From CAYNQK01 sp964470375 (GTDB lineage Bacteria; Spirochaetota; Spirochaetia; Treponematales; JBGSOB01): DNA of 7,092 nucleotides. The DNA lies in the NCBI GenBank assembly GCA_964470375.1, contig CAYYCP010000105.1, forward strand, positions 1 to 7,092, read 5' to 3'. The notes under the pieces are model-generated. The model was not told the DNA's origin, made no database searches, and saw nothing but the letters and a program-made list of their open reading frames with translations. The translations under genes were made by a program, and so were the position numbers. Positions 1 through 5,905 of the stretch are shown piece by piece; the stretch's first letter is position 1; each line of letters opens with the position of its first letter.

Positions 1-31
1 CGGGAGAGGAAGAAAAGCTAAGCCCCCATGA

Positions 32-81
32 TCCACCACGAATCAGCCGCGGGTGTCAGGAGAAACATCGGTGAGCGACTT
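32..81 (+). repeat. Partial direct copy of the palindrome's left arm
   Basis: These bases match 138-187 at a constant offset of 106 bp, with 42 of 50 bases identical. The core at 49-81 matches 155-187 at 32 of 33 bases. Similarity fades after 81, with a short echo at 90-95, and the inverted right arm is missing. This looks like a second, truncated or degenerate copy of the same element lying in direct orientation beside it. The next full copy may have inserted into it, or the right arm was lost. Confidence 0.7.
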
Positions 82-125
82 TCTCCGATACCTGGTACAA
101 GGCTGAGTGCTAGCACTACGCTCCC

Positions 126-276
126 CTTCATTCCGGGTCCTTCTGGAATGCGGCGCGGGTGTCAGGAGAAACATCGGCGAGCGACTTGTTCGCCCATCTG
201 GCCACCCAGGCGAACACGGAGCAAGACGATGTATCTCCTGACAGGCCCCGCGAACGTATAGAGGCCCGGAATGAAG
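126..276. repeat. Large imperfect palindrome, MITE- or REP-like element
   Basis: The stretch reads nearly the same on both strands. The ends are 12-bp perfect inverted repeats (CTTCATTCCGGG at 126-137 against CCCGGAATGAAG at 265-276). A second matching block pairs TGTCAGGAGAAACATCG (160-176) with its complement at 227-243, with 16 of 17 bases matching. A third pairs TGTTCGCC (187-194) with GGCGAACA (209-216) around the centre. As RNA or single-stranded DNA it would fold into one long hairpin. It encodes no protein, and I see no clear target-site duplication. Small non-autonomous elements (MITEs) and intergenic REP/BIME repeats have this architecture. Assignment to either is inference, because the genome-wide copy number cannot be seen here. 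Confidence 0.7.
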
Positions 277-293
277 CGAGATTTTCTGTGTAG

Positions 294-310
294 CGCGAAG
301 CCGCTTCGCG
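294..310. repeat. Small hairpin (7-bp stem, 3-nt loop)
   Basis: CGCGAAG at 294-300 and CTTCGCG at 304-310 are perfect complements around the loop CCG. It sits between the large palindrome and the promoter. No T-run follows on either strand, so it is not a standard intrinsic terminator. It could be a transcription barrier or part of the repeat cluster; its role is unknown. Confidence 0.5.
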
Positions 311-323
311 AAGGGGAGATACT

Positions 324-353
324 TTGACGTCACTAGGGGAAATGTCGTATCAT
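324..353 (+). promoter_or_regulatory. Putative sigma-70-type promoter for the GH39 gene
   Basis: TTGACG at 324-329 (5 of 6 to the -35 consensus) and TATCAT at 348-353 (5 of 6 to the -10 consensus) are separated by 18 bp. This predicts a start near 360 and a leader of about 70 nt before the ATG at 431. The -35 lies inside the 8-bp palindrome TGACGTCA (325-332), which could also be an operator. This is the best promoter-like pair I found in the window. Confidence 0.55.
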
Positions 354-430
354 CGGTCTCCTGCGAGGATGCGCGTCGCGTACAAGACTTCGCTTCACGG
401 CGGCAACCCTCTCGATGGAAGGAGACTACG

Positions 431-1936
431 ATGAAGGAAATTCGCGTCCCTGCCTCAGGGCGGCCCTTCAAGAATCGCGTCACCTACTGCGTTGGCACGG
501 GCAGGATGGGACTGGCCCTGCAGAAGGAATACCTGGATCACCTGGATATCGTGCAAAAGGCCATCGGCTTCAAGTACATCAGGGGACACGGAATCTTCTG
601 CGACGATGTGGGCATCTGCCGCGAGGTGGAGCTGGACGGGTTGAAGCGGCCTTTCTATAACTTCACCTACCTGGACCGCATCATCGACTCCTATCTGGAG
701 CGAGGCATTCGCCCCTTCCTGGAGCTGGGCTTCATGCCAGCCCTCCTCAAGAGCGGCGAGCAGACGGTCTTCTATTGGAAGGGCAACGTCAGCCCCCCAT
801 CTTCCTATGAACGCTGGGCCGAGCTGGTGAAGGCCCTCCTGGCCCATCTGGGGTCGCGCTACGGACGTGACGAGGTGGCCACCTGGCCGGTGGAAGTGTG
901 GAACGAGCCCAACATTCCCTTTTGGGCCGGGTCGATGGAGGAATACTTCAAGCTCTATGACGTGTCCGCCGCGGCGGTCAAGGAGGTAGATCCGCGCATC
1001 CAGGTGGGAGGGCCGGCCATCTGCGGGGTGGAGACCGAGAAATGGCTGCGGGCCTTCTTCGAGCACTGCGTCTCCCACAACTCCCCGCTGGACTTCGTCA
1101 GCCGCCATTGCTACACGGCCGGCCCCCCGGATCGGCGCGGGGAATACGCCCACCACCTCCTGTACGACCCGGCGACCATGATCCGCGAGCTCAAGGAGAC
1201 AAGGACATACATGGCGGATTATCCGCGCATCGCCGGCCTGCCCCTCCATATCACTGAGTTCAACTCATCCTACGATCCGACCACCCCGGCCCACGACACG
1301 GATTTCCACGCCGCCTACATAGCCCGCATCCTGAGCGAGGCCGGCGAGTACGCGGACTCCTACTCCTACTGGACCTTCAGCGACGTCTTCGAGGAGGCCG
1401 ACGTGCCTAAGGCCCCCTTCCACGGGGGCTTCGGCCTGGTAGCCCTTCACTCGATCAAGAAGCCCACCTTCTACGCCTTCGAGTTCTTCTCCACGGCTGG
1501 CTCCGAGCTCCTTTACCGCGACGAACATCTCCTCGTCACCCGGGACGCGGGCCGCTACGCCATCATCGGCTGGAACTGGCATGACATGCGCGACGGCCGG
1601 GAGGCCGATACCCTGCGCTACTCACTCAGTCTGGTGTCGATAGGGAAACGCGCCATCGCCATAACGCGCCGGGTGGGCGGGACGGAGGCCAACCCCCTGC
1701 AGACCTGGAGCAACCTGGGCAAGCCGCGCTTCCCGGGCAGGACCCAGATCGACATCATGCGCGAAGCCGCCGAGCCCGGCCGGAGCGACCAGGCCCTCTT
1801 TGAGGACAAGGGAGCCTACGCCGTAGAAGTGGAGATACCCTGCAATCGCCTGGTGATGGTGGAGATCCTGCCGGTGGAGGACATGACCGGTGACTACCTT
1901 GGCTTCGACCTCAAGGAATACTGCGGGATGAAGTGA
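431..1936 (+). CDS. GH39 family glycoside hydrolase, probable beta-xylosidase
   Basis: This 501-residue protein matches the family-39 glycosidases, which cleave xylosides with retention of configuration by a double-displacement mechanism. The acid/base glutamate is E159 in WNEPN (157-161). The nucleophile is E276 in ITEFN (274-278). Both lie within a residue of their positions in the Thermoanaerobacterium XynB enzyme, and the length (about 500) is that of the family. Other landmarks are RGHG (51-54), the Phe-rich strand near 96-103, and a C-terminal beta region after about 350. There is no signal peptide, so it should act in the cytoplasm on imported oligosaccharides. The start is supported by GGAAGGAG at 417-424, and a promoter lies at 324-353. 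The carbonic anhydrase gene follows by 13 bp. Exact substrate is inferred: GH39 also holds alpha-L-iduronidases and other specificities, but the length and motif spacing favour xylosidase. Confidence 0.92.
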   Translation: MKEIRVPASGRPFKNRVTYCVGTGRMGLALQKEYLDHLDIVQKAIGFKYIRGHGIFCDDVGICREVELDGLKRPFYNFTYLDRIIDSYLERGIRPFLELGFMPALLKSGEQTVFYWKGNVSPPSSYERWAELVKALLAHLGSRYGRDEVATWPVEVWNEPNIPFWAGSMEEYFKLYDVSAAAVKEVDPRIQVGGPAICGVETEKWLRAFFEHCVSHNSPLDFVSRHCYTAGPPDRRGEYAHHLLYDPATMIRELKETRTYMADYPRIAGLPLHITEFNSSYDPTTPAHDTDFHAAYIARILSEAGEYADSYSYWTFSDVFEEADVPKAPFHGGFGLVALHSIKKPTFYAFEFFSTAGSELLYRDEHLLVTRDAGRYAIIGWNWHDMRDGREADTLRYSLSLVSIGKRAIAITRRVGGTEANPLQTWSNLGKPRFPGRTQIDIMREAAEPGRSDQALFEDKGAYAVEVEIPCNRLVMVEILPVEDMTGDYLGFDLKEYCGMK

Positions 1937-1949
1937 GGAGTCCGCATCC

Positions 1950-2576
1950 ATGAAGACCCTTGCATCGCTGTTCGAGAACAATAGGGCCTGGGCCGCACGT
2001 ATGACACGGGACGACCCCGAGTTCTTTTCCCGCCTAGTCGATCAGCAAGCCCCGCGCTATCTCTGGATAGGCTGCTCGGACAGCCGGGTACCGGCCAACG
2101 AGATCGTGGGCCTGGCCCCGGGGGAGCTCTTCGTGCACCGCAACGTGGCCAACCTGGTCTCCCCTGGCGACCTGAACTGCCTCTCGGTCCTCCAGTACGC
2201 GGTGGACGTCCTGGGCGTGGGGGACATCATCGTGTGCGGGCACTACGGCTGCGGCGGGGTGCGCTCGGCCATGGAGGAGGGGCCGCACGGCCTTATCGAC
2301 GAGTGGCTGGAGCCCATCCGCGAGCTGGGCAGGGAGCGGGCCGCCGCCCTGGCGGCCCTAGGATCGGGCCGCGAGAGGCTGGACAGGCTCTGCGAATGGA
2401 ACGTGCTGGAGCAGGTGCGGCGCGTCGCGCGCACGGCCGTCCTGCGCGATGCCTGGCGGCGCGGCCGGAGCGTCAACGTGCATGGCTGGATCTACGCCCT
2501 CTCGGACGGCCTCCTCAGGGACCTGGAGGCCTGCGTCTCCCGCAAGGCCGACCTGGAAGCCCTGGAGGGGCGCTGA
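1950..2576 (+). CDS. can: Beta-class carbonic anhydrase
   Basis: This 208-residue zinc enzyme interconverts CO2 and bicarbonate in the cytoplasm. The zinc ligands are C42, D44 (with R46 in the CSDSR motif), H98 and C101 (in GHYGCGG), the same numbering as Escherichia coli Can. W39, R64 and Y182 correspond to the residues that form the bicarbonate-binding allosteric site in type II beta enzymes, so pH-dependent gating is likely (inference). The protein is slightly shorter than Can (220) at the C-terminus. The Shine-Dalgarno GAGGAG (1935-1940) overlaps the stop codon of the GH39 gene, and the 13-bp gap with no separate promoter implies co-transcription and possibly coupled translation. It provides bicarbonate for carboxylations such as those of purine, pyrimidine and fatty-acid synthesis. 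The pairing with a glycosidase is not a known operon to me. Confidence 0.95.
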   Translation: MKTLASLFENNRAWAARMTRDDPEFFSRLVDQQAPRYLWIGCSDSRVPANEIVGLAPGELFVHRNVANLVSPGDLNCLSVLQYAVDVLGVGDIIVCGHYGCGGVRSAMEEGPHGLIDEWLEPIRELGRERAAALAALGSGRERLDRLCEWNVLEQVRRVARTAVLRDAWRRGRSVNVHGWIYALSDGLLRDLEACVSRKADLEALEGR

Positions 2577-2603
2577 GCGCCGGGCCGGCGAGAGGGCCCG
2601 CGC
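2577..2603. terminator. Possible bidirectional hairpin between convergent genes
   Basis: CGGGCC at 2581-2586 pairs with GGCCCG at 2595-2600 across an 8-nt loop. The stem extends three more pairs (2577-2579 with 2601-2603) past one bulged C. It occupies the whole 28-bp gap between the carbonic anhydrase stop and the convergent kinase stop, where a shared terminator would be expected. Neither side has a T-run, so the terminator reading is tentative. A second small hairpin (2569-2581) straddles the carbonic anhydrase stop codon. Confidence 0.35.
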
Positions 2604-2604
2604 C

Positions 2605-3315
2605 TCAGATGTTAATCAGGTACTTGGCCGCCACCGCGTTCAGGCTGGCGCCGCCGGCCTGGCCCCTGAGGGCCTCCAGGTCGGACTTCCAGACCAGATC
2701 CCCGGGAGCCACCAGGCAGGTGAAGCCGGGAGCGTAGGCGGTGGACAGCTTCCCGTCCTTGAAGTAGTAGTGGGCGTCGCTTATGTCCACGGGATAGGCC
2801 CGCATGGAGGGGGGGATGTCCATGGGCTGGAACCAAAGCTTGATCTCGCGCTCGGCGTCGGCGGGGTTGGCGGAGGCGTGGATGAGGTTGTCCATGCGCT
2901 CGCCGATGACCTTGCCGGACCCGTCCTTGACCGGGACGATGGTGCCCAGGGAGCGGATGCAGCCGGGCTTCTCCTCACGGGCCACGTGGGGATTAGTGGG
3001 GCCGGCGATGCCGCGGATTTTCATAATGGCGTCCTGGCCGCGGTAGACCAGGGCTATCACGCGGCGGCGCTGGGGTTCATCGGGATAATGCAGGGCGCCC
3101 TCGATGTATTCGAGGAGGGGCGGGTAGAAGACCTTGCCCTTGTGCTCGGCATAGTGCTCCTCCGAGAGCATGCGGCTTACGCGTACCACCTTCATAGCGG
3201 CGAAGCGCAGGCCGGTGTGGAACTCAGAGAGCTGGGAGAGGACGAAACCGGTCAGCGAGTTCTTCATCGCGTCCGGCTTGATGAGCACCAGGGTCTGCTC
3301 GATGGCATCGCTCAT
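2605..3315 (-). CDS. ndk: Extended nucleoside diphosphate kinase
   Basis: Residues 7-165 are recognisably a nucleoside diphosphate kinase, which moves the gamma phosphate of ATP to other NDPs through a phosphohistidine. The phosphate-binding strand LVLIKPDAM (9-17) holds K13. By alignment with the human enzyme, Y55, F63, R101, T107, R121, N143 and the catalytic H146 (in NLIHAS) are all kept, so activity is likely. The protein is 236 residues against the usual 140-150. There is an insertion of about 8-9 residues near 76-85 and about 12 between R121 and N143. A C-terminal extension of roughly 70 residues (about 166-236) follows the normal end and resembles no domain I know. The start ATG has AGGTAGG upstream (minus strand, 3322-3328). 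It converges on the carbonic anhydrase gene and diverges from the membrane-protein gene. A long open frame on the opposite strand (2449-3495) is a shadow. Confidence 0.88.
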   Translation of the reverse strand: MSDAIEQTLVLIKPDAMKNSLTGFVLSQLSEFHTGLRFAAMKVVRVSRMLSEEHYAEHKGKVFYPPLLEYIEGALHYPDEPQRRRVIALVYRGQDAIMKIRGIAGPTNPHVAREEKPGCIRSLGTIVPVKDGSGKVIGERMDNLIHASANPADAEREIKLWFQPMDIPPSMRAYPVDISDAHYYFKDGKLSTAYAPGFTCLVAPGDLVWKSDLEALRGQAGGASLNAVAAKYLINI

Positions 3316-3342
3316 GCTGGGCCTACCTGTTCGGGGATCGAG

Positions 3343-3363
3343 TCCGGCGGCCGGGCCGCCGGA
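3343..3363. repeat. Strong GC hairpin in the kinase leader
   Basis: TCCGGCGGC (3343-3351) and GCCGCCGGA (3355-3363) are perfect 9-bp complements with a 3-nt loop. It lies 28 bp upstream of the kinase start. If the minus-strand box at 3376-3381 is the promoter, the hairpin is at the very 5' end of the kinase mRNA, where it could stabilise the transcript or act as an operator. No T-run follows it in either direction, so I do not call it a terminator. Confidence 0.5.
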
Positions 3364-3375
3364 AAGCGCAAATCT

Positions 3376-3381
3376 AGTATA
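3376..3381 (-). promoter_or_regulatory. Possible -10 box for the kinase gene
   Basis: The minus strand reads TATACT here (5 of 6 to TATAAT) in a small AT-rich island of an otherwise GC-rich divergent gap (3316-3470). No good -35 element sits at 16-18 bp, so this is weak. The plus strand reads TATAAA at 3378-3383, also without a -35. The rest of the 155-bp gap shows only the hairpin at 3343-3363 and the ribosome-binding region of the next gene. Confidence 0.3.
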
Positions 3382-3470
3382 AACGGGGGAAAACGTCCAT
3401 ACGCGCTCCCCGCCTCCGGCGCGAAGGCGGCCGATTGCGCAGGCGCCCCTGAAGGGGTAGACTCCCCCCG

Positions 3471-3944
3471 ATGGGCGCGAACAAGGATCAGTTGAAGCGG
3501 ATATTCGGCTATTCCCTCCTGGGCCTGGGCTTCCTGGCCTTCTTCGTCTGGCTCAGCCCCCTCTTCCCCATCCGCCTGGGGGCCTTCCTGATGGGCCTGG
3601 GCTTCACCGGCGCCGGCCTAGGCCTCCTCTCGGGCGAGGAATTCCCCCGGCTATGGAAGCGCGCCAAGGCGGCCCTGGCCAGCCGGGCCGAGCCGCGGGC
3701 ACCCAGAGATCCCCTCCTGCCGGTCAAGGTCCTGGCCCTGGCCAAACAGCGCGCGGGCCTGCTGACGGTGTCGGAGGCGGCCATCGCCCTCAAGGTGCCC
3801 CTGGATGAGGCAGAGGCGGCCTTGGAGGCCTGCGTGCGCAGCGGGACGGCCGTGCAGGACTATGATATGACCCGCGGCTTCACGCGGTATTCATTTCCCG
3901 AATACCTCCCGCCGGCCGAATCCAAGGATCTCCTGGAACCCTAG
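3471..3944 (+). CDS. Small membrane protein with probable winged-helix domain
   Basis: I do not recognise a named family for this 157-residue protein. Two hydrophobic segments (about 11-29 and 34-54) form a short hairpin through the membrane, followed by a basic linker (58-80, rich in Lys and Arg). The C-terminal part (about 86-146) looks like a winged helix-turn-helix: a helix at 86-95, then LTVSEAAIALKVPLDEAEAA (98-117), which fits helix-turn-recognition helix, then a wing-like segment ending in RYSFPEYL (139-146). The basic linker suggests the C-terminus faces the cytoplasm. It may be a membrane-anchored DNA-binding or protein-interaction module; the function is unknown. A purine-rich GAAGGGG (3451-3457) lies 13 nt before the ATG, a rather long spacing. 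It diverges from the kinase and converges on the hydrolase with a 26-bp gap. Confidence 0.75.
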   Translation: MGANKDQLKRIFGYSLLGLGFLAFFVWLSPLFPIRLGAFLMGLGFTGAGLGLLSGEEFPRLWKRAKAALASRAEPRAPRDPLLPVKVLALAKQRAGLLTVSEAAIALKVPLDEAEAALEACVRSGTAVQDYDMTRGFTRYSFPEYLPPAESKDLLEP

Positions 3945-3970
3945 GGCCGCGGCTCCACCCCCTATTCCGT

Positions 3971-4843
3971 TCAGTCCCTCCGCTCCGCCTCCAGTCCGCC
4001 ATCGAGGGCTTTCTGCAGCCAGGCCATGAAAGCCTCGGGCTCCTGGAGGTACATGCGCTCGGCGTGGTACCCATTGGGCCAGAAGGACCAGCCGCTGCCG
4101 GGGGGCGAGGCCATGAAGACCCTGCGGCTCAGGCGGGGGAATACCAGAGCGTCCTTCCCGCCCGTCAGGAATTCGGGGTTAGCCTTCAGGGCCGGGGCCA
4201 GGTCCGCGGCATCGGGCTTGTCCCCGCCGAAGATCGGTCCGGAGCGGTAGGACAGGTCTTTCTCCGGCTTGATCCTGTAGCCCCGCTGAAACATAAGGGC
4301 CAGGGGATTGAGAAAGGCCCCGCCCGAACTCACGATCTCCTCCAAGCGCGTAGGGCAGCTCACCAGGATCAGGCGGTCTACCAGGTCAGGGCGCCGGGCG
4401 GCCTCGCGCAGGGCGGTATAGGCGCCCAGGGAGAAGCCCAGCACGGCCAGCTCCGCGTAGCGCGGCCGGGCCCAGAGAAGGAGGGCCTCGAGGTCGCGGT
4501 ACTCCTCCGCGCCGAAGGTATATTTGCCTCCTGACAATCCGTTGCCGCGATAATCAAGGCAGGCGCAGTCCCCCAGGCTTGCGCAGTCGCGCGCCAGGAG
4601 GAGCATGTTCGACGTGCCGGAATGCTGGACGTAACCGGGGGATATGACGATGAGCCTGTCCCGGCGCCCTCCCTCGGCGGCGGGCCTGAGCCTGAAAGAG
4701 ATATCGGTCCCATCATCGGATTTGATCCTGATGATGGATGGCTCCCCCTCCCCGCCCGGCTCGCGGGCGGGAGCAGGGACCTGAAGACTCATGGATAGGG
4801 CCAAGGTCAGGCAGAGGCTCCCTAGCCCCCGAACATCACTCAT
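3971..4843 (-). CDS. Secreted or anchored alpha/beta hydrolase
   Basis: This 290-residue protein has the alpha/beta-hydrolase fold. The nucleophile elbow is GFSLG (136-140) with S138, the likely acid is D231 in GGKDALV, and the base is H260 in GYHAER. The DYRGNGLSGG stretch (97-106) follows the usual strand-4 turn. Residues 6-26 form a hydrophobic segment ending in PAPA, which looks like a signal peptide, so the enzyme probably acts outside the cytoplasm. I chose the ATG at 4843 because CGGAGG lies 6 nt upstream. An in-frame ATG at 4906 adds 21 residues but has no ribosome-binding site and would bury the signal peptide. The substrate is unknown: esterase, lipase-like or peptidase activities are all possible. 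It lies 77 bp downstream of the LysR-type gene in the same direction and may be co-transcribed with it. Confidence 0.85.
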   Translation of the reverse strand: MSDVRGLGSLCLTLALSMSLQVPAPAREPGGEGEPSIIRIKSDDGTDISFRLRPAAEGGRRDRLIVISPGYVQHSGTSNMLLLARDCASLGDCACLDYRGNGLSGGKYTFGAEEYRDLEALLLWARPRYAELAVLGFSLGAYTALREAARRPDLVDRLILVSCPTRLEEIVSSGGAFLNPLALMFQRGYRIKPEKDLSYRSGPIFGGDKPDAADLAPALKANPEFLTGGKDALVFPRLSRRVFMASPPGSGWSFWPNGYHAERMYLQEPEAFMAWLQKALDGGLEAERRD

Positions 4844-4920
4844 CACCAGCCTCCGGGAGCAAGTGTATCGCGTCCGGACTCCCTCGGCGAGCCTCTCTTG
4901 CTGCATCGGGCTGCCGGGGA

Positions 4921-5814
4921 TCAGGCAAAGGCTGCCATGAGGTGCTCGTAGAAGCTCTGCGCCGCGGGCGAGAGGCGGCGTCCGCGGCGGCGGATGACCT
5001 GGGTCAGACGGGTCATGGGGGGAAGGCCGCGTATGGAGAGGAGCCGGAGCTGGCCCTGGGAGAGCTCAGGCTCGGCTACCGCCCGCGGAATAATAGCGGC
5101 GCCCAGGCCCACGGCGGCCATGCGTTTGATGGCCTCCATGCTGTCGGACTCCATGGCTATAGCTGGTTCCAGGCCGTGGGCGCGGAAGATATCGTCCTGA
5201 AAAGCGCGGAAGCCCGAGCCGCGGGCGAAGAGGATCATGGGGCAGCCCACCAGATCGGCGAAGTCGGGCTCATCGGGAAGGGATGAGCCGCGCCCGGCCA
5301 CCAGGACCATCTCGTCCTCGTAGAGGGGACGAATTTCCAAATCAGGGTGTTGAAGGGGCGAGGTGATGATGCCGATGTCGGCGCTCCCGCCCAGTACCAG
5401 GTCGCGAATCCCGGTGGTGGCCCCGGTGAGGAGGGCCAGGCCGATGCCTGGGTGGAGCTCGCGGAAGGATTCGAAGATCTCAGGCAGGACGATGATGGAG
5501 ATGGTTGCACCGGCCCCGATGGTCACCCGGCCGGATTCTCCAGAGCGCATGCCCTCCAAGGTCTCCCAGGCCTCATCGGCCACGGCCTCGATCTTCTTAG
5601 CCGCCTCGTAGACTACCCTGCCCGCCTCCGTCAGCCGGGCCCCCCGGGGAAGGCGCTCCAGGAGGTCCTGTCCAACCTGGGTCTCCAGGGCCCTGATGGA
5701 CTGGGTGATGGCTGGCTGTGAAAGCCCCACCCTTTCAGCGGCCTTGGTGAAACCACCCTCCTCCACAACGGCTATAAAGGCCCTTAAGCGGAAGAGATCA
5801 GCATCAAATGCCAT
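4921..5814 (-). CDS. LysR-type transcriptional regulator
   Basis: This 297-residue protein is a full-length LysR-family regulator. The N-terminal winged helix-turn-helix spans about 7-65, with GGFTKAAERVGLSQPAITQS at 20-39. A linker helix runs to about 90, and the effector-binding domain fills the rest. That domain has the usual GLGAAIIPRAV strand near the end and resembles the CysB/CbbR-like group, although the ligand cannot be told. Two ATGs are adjacent (5817 and 5814). AAGGAG on the minus strand lies only 2 nt from the first but 5 nt from the second, so I use 5814. It diverges from purA across a 91-bp AT-rich gap and probably represses or activates its own gene through that gap. The secreted hydrolase follows in the same direction, so either neighbour could be its target. 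Confidence 0.93.
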   Translation of the reverse strand: MAFDADLFRLRAFIAVVEEGGFTKAAERVGLSQPAITQSIRALETQVGQDLLERLPRGARLTEAGRVVYEAAKKIEAVADEAWETLEGMRSGESGRVTIGAGATISIIVLPEIFESFRELHPGIGLALLTGATTGIRDLVLGGSADIGIITSPLQHPDLEIRPLYEDEMVLVAGRGSSLPDEPDFADLVGCPMILFARGSGFRAFQDDIFRAHGLEPAIAMESDSMEAIKRMAAVGLGAAIIPRAVAEPELSQGQLRLLSIRGLPPMTRLTQVIRRRGRRLSPAAQSFYEHLMAAFA

Positions 5815-5905
5815 CATTGCTCCTTATCGATTCAATTATAATAATCCATTTGAATTATAACTGAAAAGAGGATACTGTCTCTCCGGCTTTTCCAAGGAGG
5901 TTCGC
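5815..5905. promoter_or_regulatory. Divergent LysR-purA control region
   Basis: This is the only clearly AT-rich stretch in the window. TTCAATTATAA (5831-5841) and TTGAATTATAA (5850-5860) are direct repeats with 10 of 11 bases matching, their starts 19 bp apart. ATTCAA (5830-5835) and TTGAAT (5850-5855) also form an inverted repeat with a 14-bp gap, the kind of dyad LysR-type proteins bind. The plus strand has TATAAT at 5837-5842 and TATAAC at 5856-5861. The minus strand has TATAAT at 5835-5840 and 5854-5859. None has a good -35 at standard spacing, which suits promoters needing an activator. The purA ribosome-binding site AAGGAGG is at 5894-5900. Confidence 0.6.

Larger units (their letters stand above)
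1..430. other. Non-coding upstream region with repeats and promoter
   Basis: I see no convincing gene here. The open frames present on both strands are rich in Arg, Ser and Pro, resemble no family I know, and run through the palindromic repeat. The two strands therefore encode look-alike peptides, as expected of a palindrome rather than of genes. The region contains a repeat copy (32-81), a large palindrome (126-276), a small hairpin (294-310) and the promoter of the downstream glycosidase gene (324-353). The left edge (1-31) is too short to interpret. Confidence 0.75.

Noticed and set aside
49..251. Repeated 33-bp blocks suggesting a CRISPR array
   Set aside because: Only two direct copies exist, separated by 73 bp, and the third is inverted and shorter. 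The arrangement is a palindromic element plus a partial copy, not regularly spaced repeats.
294..318. Hairpin as an intrinsic terminator of an upstream gene
   Set aside because: No T-run follows on either strand, and no upstream gene is visible.
28..483. Overlapping open frames on both strands in the upstream region
   Set aside because: They run through the palindrome, giving similar peptides on opposite strands, and have no ribosome-binding site or family resemblance.
455..1249. 264-codon open frame antisense to the GH39 gene
   Set aside because: It is a shadow of a GC-rich gene with clear catalytic motifs on the other strand.
2449..3495. 348-codon + strand open frame covering the kinase region
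   Set aside because: It overlaps the carbonic anhydrase end and lies antisense to a kinase with all its catalytic residues, and its product is low-complexity Gly/Ala/Val-rich.
4844..4906. N-terminal extension of the alpha/beta hydrolase from the ATG at 4906
   Set aside because: No ribosome-binding site precedes it, whereas the ATG at 4843 has CGGAGG at good spacing and yields a proper signal peptide.
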